Shown: positions 8,173-16,150, counted from the stretch's first letter. The stretch: DNA of 64,000 bases from Lysinibacillus_B sp031181585 (GCF_047301505.1 NZ_CP154840.1:930001-994000), one strand, 5' to 3'. Translations and numbers: made by a program. The notes: generated by a model from the letters alone, not told the origin.

Positions 8173-10248
8173 ATGGAAGTAAACCAATATTTAGAAATGT
8201 TCATAGATGAAAGTAAAGAACATCTGCAGGCATGCAGCGAACATTTATTAGAACTTGAAAAAAATCCGCAAGACTTGGCAATCGTAGGAGAGATTTTCCG
8301 CTCTGCTCATACATTAAAAGGAATGTCTGCAACAATGGGATTCGAAGACTTAGCAGACCTCACGCACAAAATGGAAAATGTACTTGATGCTATCCGAAAC
8401 GATAAAATCAAGGTAACACCAGAGATTTTAGATGTTGTTTTCGAATCGGTAGATCATCTTGAAGAAATGGTGCAGGACATTGCAAGCGGCGGTGACGGAA
8501 AACGGGATGTACAAGCAACTGTAGAAATGTTAAAGCGTATTGAATCTGGTGATACGGAAGTTAATACAGTACCTGTACAAATGGCAGCAAGTGAACAGGC
8601 TGCAACGAGTATCGTGTCGGCTGAGCGGAAGCTGGAGTATGATGACTTTGAAAAGACCATTCTCCATCAATCAACAGAGCAAGGATATATGGCATATGAA
8701 ATTTCTATTTCTCTACGTGAAGATTGCCTCCTAAAAGCGGCTCGTGTATTCATGGTGTTTGAAATTCTAGAAAAGAACGGGGATGTCATCAAGTCCTCTC
8801 CGACTGTTGATAAATTAGAAGAAGAACAGTTTGATAGTGTATTCCATGTTGCGCTTATTTCGAAAGAAACAGCAGATGATCTGCAAAAAATGCTACTGAA
8901 GGTATCGGAAGTGGAGAAGGTGGAAGTACTTGTAATCGATCCTTCTTCCTTTAAAGAGGTCAAGGGAGAAGTGATCTCCCGCGACGACGAGTCTTCTTTA
9001 CAGCCTGCAATTATTGAATCTGTCCCTGAACAGCAAACAGTTCCCATTGCTGCTGAGAAAAAGCCGGCTGCCAACAATACGAAAGCACATGCCCCGGCGA
9101 CAAGCAAAACAATTCGTGTTAACATCGAACGTCTTGACGTGTTGATGAATCTGTTTGAAGAGCTTGTTATTGATCGTGGCCGTCTGCTATCGATTGCAGC
9201 AGAAGTGAACCACGGGGAATTAAGTGAAACAGTAGAACGCATGAGCCGTACAATGGGTGACCTGCAGAATATTATTCTAACGATGCGAATGGTGCCGGTT
9301 GAAACAGTATTCAACAGATTCCCGAAAATGGTGCGCCAATTATCACGTGACTTAAACAAGAAAATCAACCTTGACATTATCGGAGCAGAAACAGAGCTTG
9401 ACCGTACAGTTATTGATGAAATCGGAGATCCACTTGTCCATCTAATCCGCAATTCACTAGATCACGGAGTAGAAAGTCCAGAAGTACGCCGTCAAAAAGG
9501 AAAGCCGGAAGAAGGAACTGTCCAGCTGCGCGCTTACCATAGCGGTAACTATGTTTTCATCGAAATTGAAGACGACGGTGCCGGAATTAACCGGGAAAAG
9601 GTACTGACGAAAGCTATCTCGAAAGGAATTGTATCGAAAGAAGCAGCCAGTTCCTTATCGGATAAACAGGTTAACGAACTTATTATGGCCTCAGGTTTCT
9701 CAACAGCAGATGTTATCTCGGATATTTCTGGCCGAGGTGTTGGCCTTGATGTTGTAAAAACAACAATTGAATCCTTAGGCGGTAATATTTCGATTGAATC
9801 GACGCAGGATGTAGGATCTATCTTCTCTATTCAGCTGCCATTAACATTATCGATTATTTCAGTCATGCTGGTTGAGATTGAAAAAGAAATTTATGCGGTT
9901 CCTCTATCATCTATTATCGAAACATCGATCATTCGCCACTCGGATATTTTGAATGCGCATAATCAGAAAGTGATTGATTTCCGTGGAAAAGTAGTGCCGC
10001 TTATCTTCCTGGAAGAAGTATTTGAAGTACCTCGCACAGAATCAAAAGATGACGAGTTCCATTCGGTAGTCATCGTGCGTAAAGGTGAAAAGATGGCCGG
10101 ATTAGTAGTGGATTCGTTCATCGGTCAGCAGGAGATTGTATTGAAATCATTAGGGAATTATTTGACGAATATTTTTGCGATCTCAGGTGCGACAATTTTA
10201 GGCAATGGTAAAGTAGCGTTGATTGTAGACTGCAACGCTCTTATGTAG
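8173..10248 (+). CDS. cheA: Chemotaxis histidine kinase CheA
   Basis: CheA couples receptors to the CheY response regulator by autophosphorylation. The 691 residues show the full P1-P5 layout: a P1 histidine-phosphotransfer domain with the phosphoacceptor H46 in RSAHTLKGM, a P2 region near 155-265, and a P3 dimerisation helix pair near 320-385. The P4 ATPase contains DHGVESPEVR, EIEDDGAGI and SGRGVGLDVV, and a P5 CheW-like domain forms the last ~140 residues. Length matches B. subtilis CheA closely. AAAGGGG precedes the ATG, and cheW follows 29 bases later. Confidence 0.97.
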   Translation: MEVNQYLEMFIDESKEHLQACSEHLLELEKNPQDLAIVGEIFRSAHTLKGMSATMGFEDLADLTHKMENVLDAIRNDKIKVTPEILDVVFESVDHLEEMVQDIASGGDGKRDVQATVEMLKRIESGDTEVNTVPVQMAASEQAATSIVSAERKLEYDDFEKTILHQSTEQGYMAYEISISLREDCLLKAARVFMVFEILEKNGDVIKSSPTVDKLEEEQFDSVFHVALISKETADDLQKMLLKVSEVEKVEVLVIDPSSFKEVKGEVISRDDESSLQPAIIESVPEQQTVPIAAEKKPAANNTKAHAPATSKTIRVNIERLDVLMNLFEELVIDRGRLLSIAAEVNHGELSETVERMSRTMGDLQNIILTMRMVPVETVFNRFPKMVRQLSRDLNKKINLDIIGAETELDRTVIDEIGDPLVHLIRNSLDHGVESPEVRRQKGKPEEGTVQLRAYHSGNYVFIEIEDDGAGINREKVLTKAISKGIVSKEAASSLSDKQVNELIMASGFSTADVISDISGRGVGLDVVKTTIESLGGNISIESTQDVGSIFSIQLPLTLSIISVMLVEIEKEIYAVPLSSIIETSIIRHSDILNAHNQKVIDFRGKVVPLIFLEEVFEVPRTESKDDEFHSVVIVRKGEKMAGLVVDSFIGQQEIVLKSLGNYLTNIFAISGATILGNGKVALIVDCNALM

Positions 10249-10277
10249 GAAATAGGATGAAAAAAGAGGTGTAAATT

Positions 10278-10724
10278 ATGACAAACGCTGTCGAACAAGC
10301 ATACGTTAAAGTAATTGTTTTTCAATTGGCAGATAAAGAATATGCAATTCCGGTTTCCTATGTGCGAGGAATCGAAAAGTTGATGCACATAACACGGGTC
10401 CCTAAAACGCCCCGTTATGTAAAGGGCGTCATTAATCTTCGTGGGGTTGTGACACCAATTATCGATTTACGGGAGCGCTTTGGCCTGCCCGTTTCAGAAA
10501 ATGAAGAAACAGTACGTATTATTATTATTCAATTGGAAGATATGGAAGTTGGATTTGTAGTGGACTCCGCTAATGACGTGCTGGATATCGAATCTTCATC
10601 AATCGAACAGCAGCCTGAAGTAGTAGGTTCTTCCGAGGAAGATTTCATCTCAGGCGTAGCAAAATTGGATAAACGTTTATTGATTTTGCTGCATTTAGAT
10701 AAAGTTTTAAATCCATTAGGGTAA
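10278..10724 (+). CDS. cheW: Chemotaxis coupling protein CheW
   Basis: CheW links receptors to the CheA P5 domain in the membrane array. The 148 residues make a single CheW domain with the usual signature blocks: FQLADKEYAIPVSYVRGIE, the VINLRGVVTPIIDLR strand pair near residues 55-70, and VGFVVDSANDVLDI. GAGGTG lies 8 bases before the ATG. Size and motifs are ordinary; it sits between cheA and cheC as in B. subtilis. Confidence 0.96.
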   Translation: MTNAVEQAYVKVIVFQLADKEYAIPVSYVRGIEKLMHITRVPKTPRYVKGVINLRGVVTPIIDLRERFGLPVSENEETVRIIIIQLEDMEVGFVVDSANDVLDIESSSIEQQPEVVGSSEEDFISGVAKLDKRLLILLHLDKVLNPLG

Positions 10725-10739
10725 TGATTAATTTTTAAT

Positions 10740-10767
10740 GATGCCTGTGTAAAATAGTGCAGGCATC
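10740..10767 (+). other. Intergenic hairpin between cheW and cheC
   Basis: GATGCCTG (10740-10747) pairs with CAGGCATC (10760-10767) around a 12-base loop. No T-run follows, so a terminator is unlikely. A processing or stability element within the che mRNA is possible. Confidence 0.6.
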
Positions 10768-10795
10768 AGGCGAATCTACTAAAGTAGGGATCTAT

Positions 10796-11428
10796 ATGAA
10801 CTTTCATCAAAAAATTACTTCGCTCCATTTAGATGTATTAAAAGAGATTGGTAACATCGGAGCAGCTCATGCAGCAACAGCCTTATCAGATTTATTGAAT
10901 AAAAAGATTGATATGCGGGTACCAAAAGTGGAGATGGTCTCATTCAACGACATGATGGAACTTGTCGGCGGTTCGGAAAATGTGGTGGTCGGCATTTTCC
11001 TGCGAATTGAAGGGGATGCTGAAGGAAGCATGTTCTTTGTATTGCCGATTGAGCAGGCAAACCGATTCATCCGGAGATTGATTCATGATGAAACATTTGA
11101 TTTTGCGAACTTCCCTGTGTCGGAGTTAGGGTTGTCTGCCATGCAGGAGATGGGGAATATATTATCGGGTTCCTATCTTTCAGCATTATCCGATTTTACG
11201 GGATTGAAAATCTACCCAACGGTACCTGGATTAAGTGTAGATATGTTTGGAGCTATTATTAGTATTGGATTAATTGAGTTATCCCATATAAGTGATCATG
11301 TCATCGTCATCAATACATCCATTTTAGACGACGAATTTGAAGACAAAGAGTCAGTACGCGGTCATTTCTTCCTGCTGCCTGATCCAGATTCGTTTGAGGC
11401 CATTTTCAAGGCTCTTGGAGTAGCGTAA
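10796..11428 (+). CDS. cheC: CheY-P phosphatase / adaptation protein CheC
   Basis: CheC hydrolyses CheY-P and is a partner that regulates CheD. ATG 10796 is chosen over an in-frame GTG at 10757 because the latter overlaps the intergenic hairpin and adds 13 unfamiliar residues; from 10796 the 210-residue product has the family's length. Two CheC phosphatase signatures are visible: LDVLKEIGNIG (E and N spaced by three) near residues 10-20, and LSAMQEMGNILSG near 110-122, so both half-sites appear intact. AGTAGGGA upstream serves as a weak ribosome site. cheD starts 2 bases after the stop. Confidence 0.94.
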   Translation: MNFHQKITSLHLDVLKEIGNIGAAHAATALSDLLNKKIDMRVPKVEMVSFNDMMELVGGSENVVVGIFLRIEGDAEGSMFFVLPIEQANRFIRRLIHDETFDFANFPVSELGLSAMQEMGNILSGSYLSALSDFTGLKIYPTVPGLSVDMFGAIISIGLIELSHISDHVIVINTSILDDEFEDKESVRGHFFLLPDPDSFEAIFKALGVA

Positions 11429-11430
11429 AT

Positions 11431-11928
11431 ATGATTGGTATAAATGAAGTGGTCAAGGTTGGGATTGCCCAGATGGATGTAGCGAAACAACCGAATACGA
11501 TTCGGACGTCAGGGCTTGGGTCCTGTGTCGGCGTTGTTTTATATGACGAGGTAAAGCACATTGCAGGGCTGGTGCATATAATGCTGCCAGATTCGAGTTT
11601 AGGTCGTATGCAAGAGCTGAATGTCGCGAAATTTGCAGATACGGGTATTAAAGCATTAATTGATCTATTAAAAATTGAAGGTGTCCAAACATTTAGATTG
11701 AAGGCGAAAATTGCAGGCGGGGCACAAATGTTCCAGTTTACCTCCGACAAGGATACTATGAGGATCGGACCGAGAAATGTCGAAGCGGTAAAGGCTGAAC
11801 TAAAAAAGAACGGCATCCCGCTTGTTGCTGAAGATACAGGTGGAAATAGCGGCCGGACGATTGAATTTGATCCGGCTACGGCTAAATTGAATATCCGGAC
11901 AGTGAACAGAGGAGTGAGCGAAATATGA
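11431..11928 (+). CDS. cheD: Chemoreceptor glutamine deamidase CheD
   Basis: CheD deamidates receptor glutamines and is regulated by CheC and CheY-P. The 165-residue protein keeps the catalytic set: C32 in LGSCVGV, H49 in GLVHIMLP and T26 just before, with the same relative spacing as the Thermotoga enzyme (T21, C27, H44). The AGGAQMF-type region near residue 95 is also conserved. Start lies 2 bases after cheC, so translation is coupled. The stop overlaps the next start by 4 bases. Confidence 0.96.
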   Translation: MIGINEVVKVGIAQMDVAKQPNTIRTSGLGSCVGVVLYDEVKHIAGLVHIMLPDSSLGRMQELNVAKFADTGIKALIDLLKIEGVQTFRLKAKIAGGAQMFQFTSDKDTMRIGPRNVEAVKAELKKNGIPLVAEDTGGNSGRTIEFDPATAKLNIRTVNRGVSEI

Positions 11929-12287
11929 TGTACGGCTCGTTTTTGTACAATTGCTGGGCAGCGTTACTGGGCTTCGCTGCATACTTTGCCCTGGCACTTC
12001 AACAGCCATATGCGATGCCCCTGGAAACACTGCTAGGCTCATTCGTCACAGCGCTTGTTGTGTTTTTATGCGCATATCCTGCACGCTGGCTTTTAGGGTA
12101 TGTACTATTCACACCAGAAGAGGTAACGTTTGAGGAAATAAAAGTAAAAAAAGAGATAGAAGAGCAAAAAGAAGAGCTGGAGATTCCATCTTTCAATCGA
12201 ACGTCAACTATAGAAGATGAGGAAGAGATTGCTAAGGTGGTACGGACAATGATGCATTCAGAGGAGAAAACTTTGCCGAATCATTAA
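11925..12287 (+). CDS. Unrecognised small membrane protein between cheD and sigD
   Basis: The 120-residue product has two hydrophobic helices (about residues 8-25 and 38-62) followed by a highly acidic/basic cytoplasmic-type tail (EEVTFEEIKVKKEIEEQKEE) and a helix-like end with EEEIAKVVRTMMHSEE. It overlaps cheD by 4 bases (ATGA), so it is translated with the chemotaxis genes, and an intrinsic terminator follows it. B. subtilis has no gene between cheD and sigD. I do not recognise the family. A membrane-anchored accessory of chemotaxis or flagellar control would fit its position, but that is only inference. Confidence 0.8.
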   Translation: MMYGSFLYNCWAALLGFAAYFALALQQPYAMPLETLLGSFVTALVVFLCAYPARWLLGYVLFTPEEVTFEEIKVKKEIEEQKEELEIPSFNRTSTIEDEEEIAKVVRTMMHSEEKTLPNH

Positions 12288-12311
12288 CCAGCAATTCCTT
12301 CATAGAAAAGC

Positions 12312-12337
12312 AGGGCCGAGAAATCGGCTCTTTTTTT
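12312..12337 (+). terminator. Intrinsic terminator closing the fla/che operon before sigD
   Basis: GGGCCGA (12313-12319) pairs with TCGGCTC (12324-12330) with one G-T pair around a GAAA loop, followed by seven T residues. It lies 24 bases after the stop of the unknown membrane protein and separates it from sigD. Confidence 0.85.
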
Positions 12338-12455
12338 ATAAACTTTTTAAAGGACAAAGGAGGGAGTCGCCCAGCATTGGCAAAAGCTCTCTTTTTCTTT
12401 AAGAAAGAATAGGATTTCTGCTCCTAGAATACTAGATTTAGTGCTTAGGAAGCGT

Positions 12456-12484
12456 GTGTAAAATAGCTATAAATTTGGTATAAT
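12456..12484 (+). promoter_or_regulatory. Promoter in front of sigD (extended -10)
   Basis: TGGTATAAT at 12476-12484 is a perfect sigma-A -10 hexamer with an extended TGn element. The -35 region near 12456-12461 (GTGTGT) is poor, as is common with extended -10 promoters. It is 40 bases before the sigD ATG, downstream of the operon terminator. Confidence 0.7.
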
Positions 12485-12523
12485 ATACAGTAGGTACGTT
12501 TTGTTGAAGAGAGGTGGATACGA

Positions 12524-13291
12524 ATGACGCAACCGAGTAGTGAAGAACTAAAGCTTTGGAATAGCTGGATAAACAATCGGGATCCACAAGCAGGAGACTT
12601 GCTGGTTAAAAAATACAAGCCTCTTGTTTCCTACCATGTACAACGAATAGGTGCTGGTTTGCCGAAAAATGTGTCGCGGGATGACCTCGTCAGCCTTGGA
12701 ATGATGGGCCTATTTGACGCGTTGAATAAATTTGATATAAATCGAGATTTGAAGTTTGATACGTATGCTTCCTTCCGTGTAAGAGGGGCTATTATCGATG
12801 GTCTTCGGAAAGAGGACTGGCTCCCCCGCTCGGCAAGAGAAAAGGCAAAGAAGCTAGAAGCACAGATTGAGCATCTGGAGCAGAAGCTGATGAGGCATGC
12901 AACTCCTGAAGAATTAGCTGAACATATGAATCTGCCGGTTGAAGATGTATATCAAACGGTTCAAGAGCATTTTTTCTCGAATGTCCTATCTATTAATGAA
13001 CAGCAGGATCAAGAAGATTCGGAAGGGAAAAGTTTCGTTATCCGGGATGAGCAGACCAAAACCCCTGAACAACATGTGGTGCGTTCGGAGTTATTAGAGG
13101 ATCTGGCAGAGAATATTAAAAAGCTCAATGAAAAAGAGCAGCTTGTCTTAAGCCTGTTTTATACGGAAGAAATGACTCTGACAGAGATCGGAGAAATGCT
13201 TGATCTGTCGACATCTCGAATATCTCAAATCCATTCAAAGGCACTGTTTAAGCTGCGCAGGTTTTTATCTTCTGAAATGATGAATGCATAG
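12524..13291 (+). CDS. sigD: Flagellar sigma factor SigD (FliA family)
   Basis: Sigma-28-family factor that transcribes late flagellar, chemotaxis and autolysin genes; held by FlgM until the hook is complete. The 255 residues show region 2 (DDLVSLGMMGLFDALNKFD, then FDTYASFRVRGAIIDGLR), region 3 (LPRSAREKAKKLE) and region 4 with helix-turn-helix MTLTEIGEMLDLSTSRISQI. GAGAGGTGG precedes the ATG. Unlike the classic B. subtilis arrangement, where sigD depends largely on read-through of the long operon, a terminator and a strong-looking promoter lie immediately upstream. Two small genes follow in the same direction. Confidence 0.97.
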   Translation: MTQPSSEELKLWNSWINNRDPQAGDLLVKKYKPLVSYHVQRIGAGLPKNVSRDDLVSLGMMGLFDALNKFDINRDLKFDTYASFRVRGAIIDGLRKEDWLPRSAREKAKKLEAQIEHLEQKLMRHATPEELAEHMNLPVEDVYQTVQEHFFSNVLSINEQQDQEDSEGKSFVIRDEQTKTPEQHVVRSELLEDLAENIKKLNEKEQLVLSLFYTEEMTLTEIGEMLDLSTSRISQIHSKALFKLRRFLSSEMMNA

Positions 13292-13302
13292 GAGGAGTAG
13301 CC

Positions 13303-13611
13303 ATGAGTTTAAAAGCCGTGGAACTGCAAATTGCGATTCCAAAAACATTCGAAGCGGGAAAAATAGCGGATCAGCATCAGCAAAATGTCATTCATCAGCA
13401 AATGAATGCGAATGAAGCGCTTAAGAAGGAATTGGAGCGGAAGCAGCTGGCCGTCAATACAGCTGAAAATGCGGATGCTGTTACAGAAGAGGATGAGGGG
13501 AGCGGCAATGGAGGGAGTCAATCCTCAATGGGAGAAAAGAAAAATGGAGAGCAGGAGCGGCCGAAAGCCCACCATCCATTTAAGGGGAATTTTATTGATT
13601 ATACCGGATAG
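13303..13611 (+). CDS. Small conserved-looking protein after sigD, function unknown
   Basis: A 102-residue, hydrophilic, probably disordered protein. The N-terminal 30 residues (SLKAVELQIAIPKTFEAGKI then Gln/His-rich) resemble short uncharacterised proteins that I have seen beside sigD/fliA genes of other Bacillales, which is recollection rather than proof. The middle is a Glu/Gly/Ser-rich linker and the end carries HHPFKGNFIDYTG. It has a strong ribosome site (GGAGGAG) 5 bases upstream, sits 11 bases after sigD and 8 bases before the SwrB-like gene, so it is almost surely expressed with them. No enzymatic motif is seen. Confidence 0.75.
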   Translation: MSLKAVELQIAIPKTFEAGKIADQHQQNVIHQQMNANEALKKELERKQLAVNTAENADAVTEEDEGSGNGGSQSSMGEKKNGEQERPKAHHPFKGNFIDYTG

Positions 13612-13619
13612 GAGACACA

Positions 13620-14204
13620 ATGGTTTCAATCATATTAGCTGTATTATTCATCAGCCAGCTGCTGAGCTTTTTCTTCATCATCCTGTTGAATAGCAAGCTG
13701 GCAAAGTTCAAAGATTTAGAACAACGTCAGGAACGGATTACTAAGGAACTGGACGATGCCATTGGCTTATATTTAATGGAGATGAAGGAAGAGAATGACC
13801 GCTTGATTCAGGAACTTACAGCAGTAAAGCAGCCGTCTGTAGAGGAAAAACATTTTGCTGAAGAAGAGAATGGTGATCAATTGATCGAGAACAGCGTCGC
13901 TTCTTCAGAACCAGATTTACTGCCTGAATCTAATGCGGCACAACAAAGAAAGTATGTGCCTCTTGCCTTTGCTGCTAATGCCTATAACAGGCAAAAACAG
14001 CATGATGCAATTGAAGATAAGCCGGCTGAACAAAAACTAGAAAAGGCATTGCCAGTGAAAAAGCAAGAGGAGCAGGCATACCTTACATCTTTTGATGAGG
14101 AAGTAGTAGAGATGTATCGGGCGGGCAAAACAATTGAAGAAATTGCGAAGAAAACGCAGAAAGGTAAAACGGAAATTGAGTTATTGCTCAAGTTCCATAC
14201 TTAA
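13620..14204 (+). CDS. swrB: SwrB/YlxL-like flagellar assembly factor
   Basis: In B. subtilis SwrB, encoded just after sigD, is a membrane-anchored protein that activates the flagellar type III apparatus and swarming. This 194-residue protein has one N-terminal membrane segment (about residues 2-22), a coiled-coil-like charged region (25-70), a variable linker, and a C-terminal helix-turn-helix-like block (VVEMYRAGKTIEEIAKKTQK then GKTEIELLLKF) that is characteristic of this family. Position and architecture agree; sequence identity to SwrB cannot be measured here. The rpsB promoter begins right after its stop. Confidence 0.75.
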   Translation: MVSIILAVLFISQLLSFFFIILLNSKLAKFKDLEQRQERITKELDDAIGLYLMEMKEENDRLIQELTAVKQPSVEEKHFAEEENGDQLIENSVASSEPDLLPESNAAQQRKYVPLAFAANAYNRQKQHDAIEDKPAEQKLEKALPVKKQEEQAYLTSFDEEVVEMYRAGKTIEEIAKKTQKGKTEIELLLKFHT

Positions 14205-14209
14205 AATAG

Positions 14210-14239
14210 TTGCACCGCCTGTGAACTGTATGGTATAGT
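14210..14239 (+). promoter_or_regulatory. rpsB promoter
   Basis: TTGCAC (14210-14215), an 18-base spacer and TATAGT (14234-14239) preceded by TGG make a good sigma-A promoter with extended -10. It starts 6 bases after the SwrB-like stop and is the obvious start of the rpsB transcript. Confidence 0.8.
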
Positions 14240-14245
14240 ATCTAA

Positions 14246-14364
14246 CGGTGTTAACATTACACACGCATTTTGATGTAGTAAGTGGTGCTCGTATGCGTAC
14301 GGGTTGCTTGTTACAGATGAAAAGTGCGGAGGAAAAAAACCAAACATACTAGGAGGACAAACTC
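14246..14364 (+). promoter_or_regulatory. Long 5' leader of rpsB, possible autoregulatory region
   Basis: About 118 bases lie between the predicted transcription start and the rpsB ATG. A CGTATGCGTACG self-complementary stretch and a GTAA/TTAC pairing around 14279-14315 could form a stem. Ribosomal protein leaders of this size are often bound by their own product; no specific Rfam motif was recognised, so control by S2 is inference. Confidence 0.35.
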
Positions 14365-15090
14365 ATGTCAGTAATTTCAATGAAACAATTACTTGAAGCT
14401 GGTGTACATTTCGGTCACCAAACTCGCCGTTGGAACCCAAAAATGAAAAAATACATTTTTGTTGAACGTAACGGTATCTACATTATCGATTTACAAAAAA
14501 CAGTTAAAAAATTAGAAGAAGCTTACGACTTCATGCGCCAAGTTGGCCAAGATGGTGGTAAAGTTCTTTTCGTTGGTACGAAAAAACAAGCTCAAGAAGC
14601 TATTAAAGAAGAAGCTGAACGTTCAGGCAACTACTACATCAACCAACGCTGGTTAGGTGGTACGTTAACTAACTTCGGTACAATCCAAAAACGTGTTGCT
14701 CGTTTAAAAGAAATCGAGCGCATGGAAGAAGATGGAACTTTCGAAGTTCTTCCTAAAAAAGAAGTTATCCAACTTAAAAAAGAACACGAACGTCTAGTAA
14801 AATTCTTAGGCGGTATCCGTGATATGACAGGTATTCCGGACGTAATGTTCGTAGTAGACCCTCGTAAAGAGCGTATTGCTGTTGCAGAAGCACGTAAATT
14901 GAACATTCCGATCGTTGGTATTGTTGATACTAACTGTGATCCAGATGAAATCGACTACGTAATTCCAGCAAACGACGATGCTATCCGTGCTGTTAAATTA
15001 TTAACTGCTAAAATGGCTGATGCATTAATCGAGTCAAAACAAGGTGAATCAGAAGCTCCAGCTGTAGAAGAAGAAGTAACAGCTGAGTAA
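14365..15090 (+). CDS. rpsB: 30S ribosomal protein S2
   Basis: S2 binds late to the 30S head-body junction and is needed for S1/initiation function. The 241 residues start with the signature MKQLLEAGVHFGHQTRRWNPKM (in shorter overlapping blocks), include the ELTFVGTKKQ-type block near residues 60-70 and GIVDTNCDPDEIDYVIPANDDA near 185-206, and end in an acidic tail. Codon choice becomes strongly biased (many AAC, CGT, GGT) as expected for a highly expressed gene. Strong AGGAGG upstream; a terminator-like hairpin follows. Confidence 0.98.
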   Translation: MSVISMKQLLEAGVHFGHQTRRWNPKMKKYIFVERNGIYIIDLQKTVKKLEEAYDFMRQVGQDGGKVLFVGTKKQAQEAIKEEAERSGNYYINQRWLGGTLTNFGTIQKRVARLKEIERMEEDGTFEVLPKKEVIQLKKEHERLVKFLGGIRDMTGIPDVMFVVDPRKERIAVAEARKLNIPIVGIVDTNCDPDEIDYVIPANDDAIRAVKLLTAKMADALIESKQGESEAPAVEEEVTAE

Positions 15091-15105
15091 TTCACTCGTA
15101 CAAAT

Positions 15106-15142
15106 GGTGATAAGTGGATGATCCCTCTTATCACCTTTTTTT
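15106..15142 (+). terminator. Terminator/attenuator between rpsB and tsf
   Basis: GGTGATAAG (15106-15114) pairs perfectly with CTTATCACC (15127-15135) around a 12-base loop, followed by seven T residues. No clear promoter is seen between it and tsf, so partial read-through probably sets the S2 to EF-Ts ratio. Confidence 0.9.
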
Positions 15143-15204
15143 AAGATTTAGAGCCCTTGCTGCTCCTAAATATATTGATTTTCAAACTCAAGGAGGAAAC
15201 TCAA

Positions 15205-16086
15205 ATGGCAATTACTGCACAATTAGTAAAAGAACTACGCGAAAAAACTGGCGCAGGTATGATGGACTGTAAAAAAGCACTAGTGGAAACTGACGGCAAC
15301 CTAGAAGCTGCAATCGATTTCCTACGTGAAAAAGGTCTTTCTTCAGCTGCTAAAAAAGCGGATCGTATCGCTGCAGAAGGGACAACTTATATCCTGACTG
15401 AAGGTAATGAAGCAATCATCCTTGAAGTAAACGCTGAAACTGACTTCGTAGCGAAAAACGAAAAATTCCAAGTGTTAGTTGCTTCTTTAGCTGAGCAATT
15501 ATTAGCTGCAAAACCAGAATCAGTAGAAGCTGCTTTAGAATTAGAAAAAGACGGCGTAAAAATCGTTGATCAAATTTCTACAGCTGTTGCGACAATTGGT
15601 GAAAAAATCACACTTCGTCGTTTTGAAATTAAAACAAAAACGGATGCAGATGCATTCGGTGCTTACCTGCACATGGGCGGTCGAATCGGTGTATTAGTAG
15701 CTTTAGAAGGCTCTACTGATGAAGCAGCTGCAAAAGACATTGCAATGCACATCGCTGCAATCAACCCAACTTACGTATCACGTGACGAAGTATCTGAAGA
15801 AGAAGTAGAGCGTGAGCGCAAAGTATTAACTGAACAAGCTCTAAATGAAGGCAAGCCAGAAAACATTGTTGCGAAAATGGTTGAAGGCCGTCTTGGTAAA
15901 TACTTCGAAGACGTATGTCTATTAGATCAAACATTCGTTAAGAACTCTGACCAAAAAGTTCGTGACTTCGTGAAATCAACTGGCGGTAACGTAACTAGCT
16001 TCACTCGTTACGCTGTAGGTGAAGGTATCGAGAAACGTGAAGATAACTTTGCTGAAGAAGTAATGAACCAAGTAAAAGGCAACTAA
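15205..16086 (+). CDS. tsf: Translation elongation factor Ts
   Basis: EF-Ts exchanges GDP for GTP on EF-Tu. ATG 15205 is chosen because AGGAGG at 15191-15196 lies 8 bases upstream and the product then begins MAITAQLVKELREKTGAGM, the family start; an in-frame upstream ATG overlaps the intergenic region. The 293 residues contain the UBA-like N-domain with MMDCKKAL, the TDF motif of the EF-Tu contact (ETDFVAKNEKF near residue 80), and the core domain. Codon bias is that of a highly expressed gene. Normal length. Confidence 0.97.
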   Translation: MAITAQLVKELREKTGAGMMDCKKALVETDGNLEAAIDFLREKGLSSAAKKADRIAAEGTTYILTEGNEAIILEVNAETDFVAKNEKFQVLVASLAEQLLAAKPESVEAALELEKDGVKIVDQISTAVATIGEKITLRRFEIKTKTDADAFGAYLHMGGRIGVLVALEGSTDEAAAKDIAMHIAAINPTYVSRDEVSEEEVERERKVLTEQALNEGKPENIVAKMVEGRLGKYFEDVCLLDQTFVKNSDQKVRDFVKSTGGNVTSFTRYAVGEGIEKREDNFAEEVMNQVKGN

Positions 16087-16097
16087 TTTAAATATGT

Positions 16098-16113
16098 TCA
16101 CACAATTGTGTGA
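16098..16113. repeat. 16-base perfect palindrome between tsf and pyrH
   Basis: TCACACAATTGTGTGA reads the same on both strands. It lies 12 bases after the tsf stop and directly before the terminator. It could be a protein-binding site or an extra stem; no known operator was matched. Confidence 0.6.
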
Positions 16114-16117
16114 TTAC

Positions 16118-16150
16118 AAATAGGGAACACATAATGTGTTCCCTATTTTT
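16118..16150 (+). terminator. tsf terminator
   Basis: AAATAGGGAACACAT (16118-16132) and ATGTGTTCCCTATTT (16134-16148) form a 15-base perfect inverted repeat with a one-base centre, ending in a T-run. This closes the rpsB-tsf transcription unit. Confidence 0.88.

Noticed and set aside
8667..9452. 261-codon open frame on the minus strand inside cheA
   Set aside because: It is antisense to the well-supported cheA kinase gene, has no ribosome site or recognisable domain, and its composition (Ser/Arg/Ile-rich) is typical of a shadow frame.
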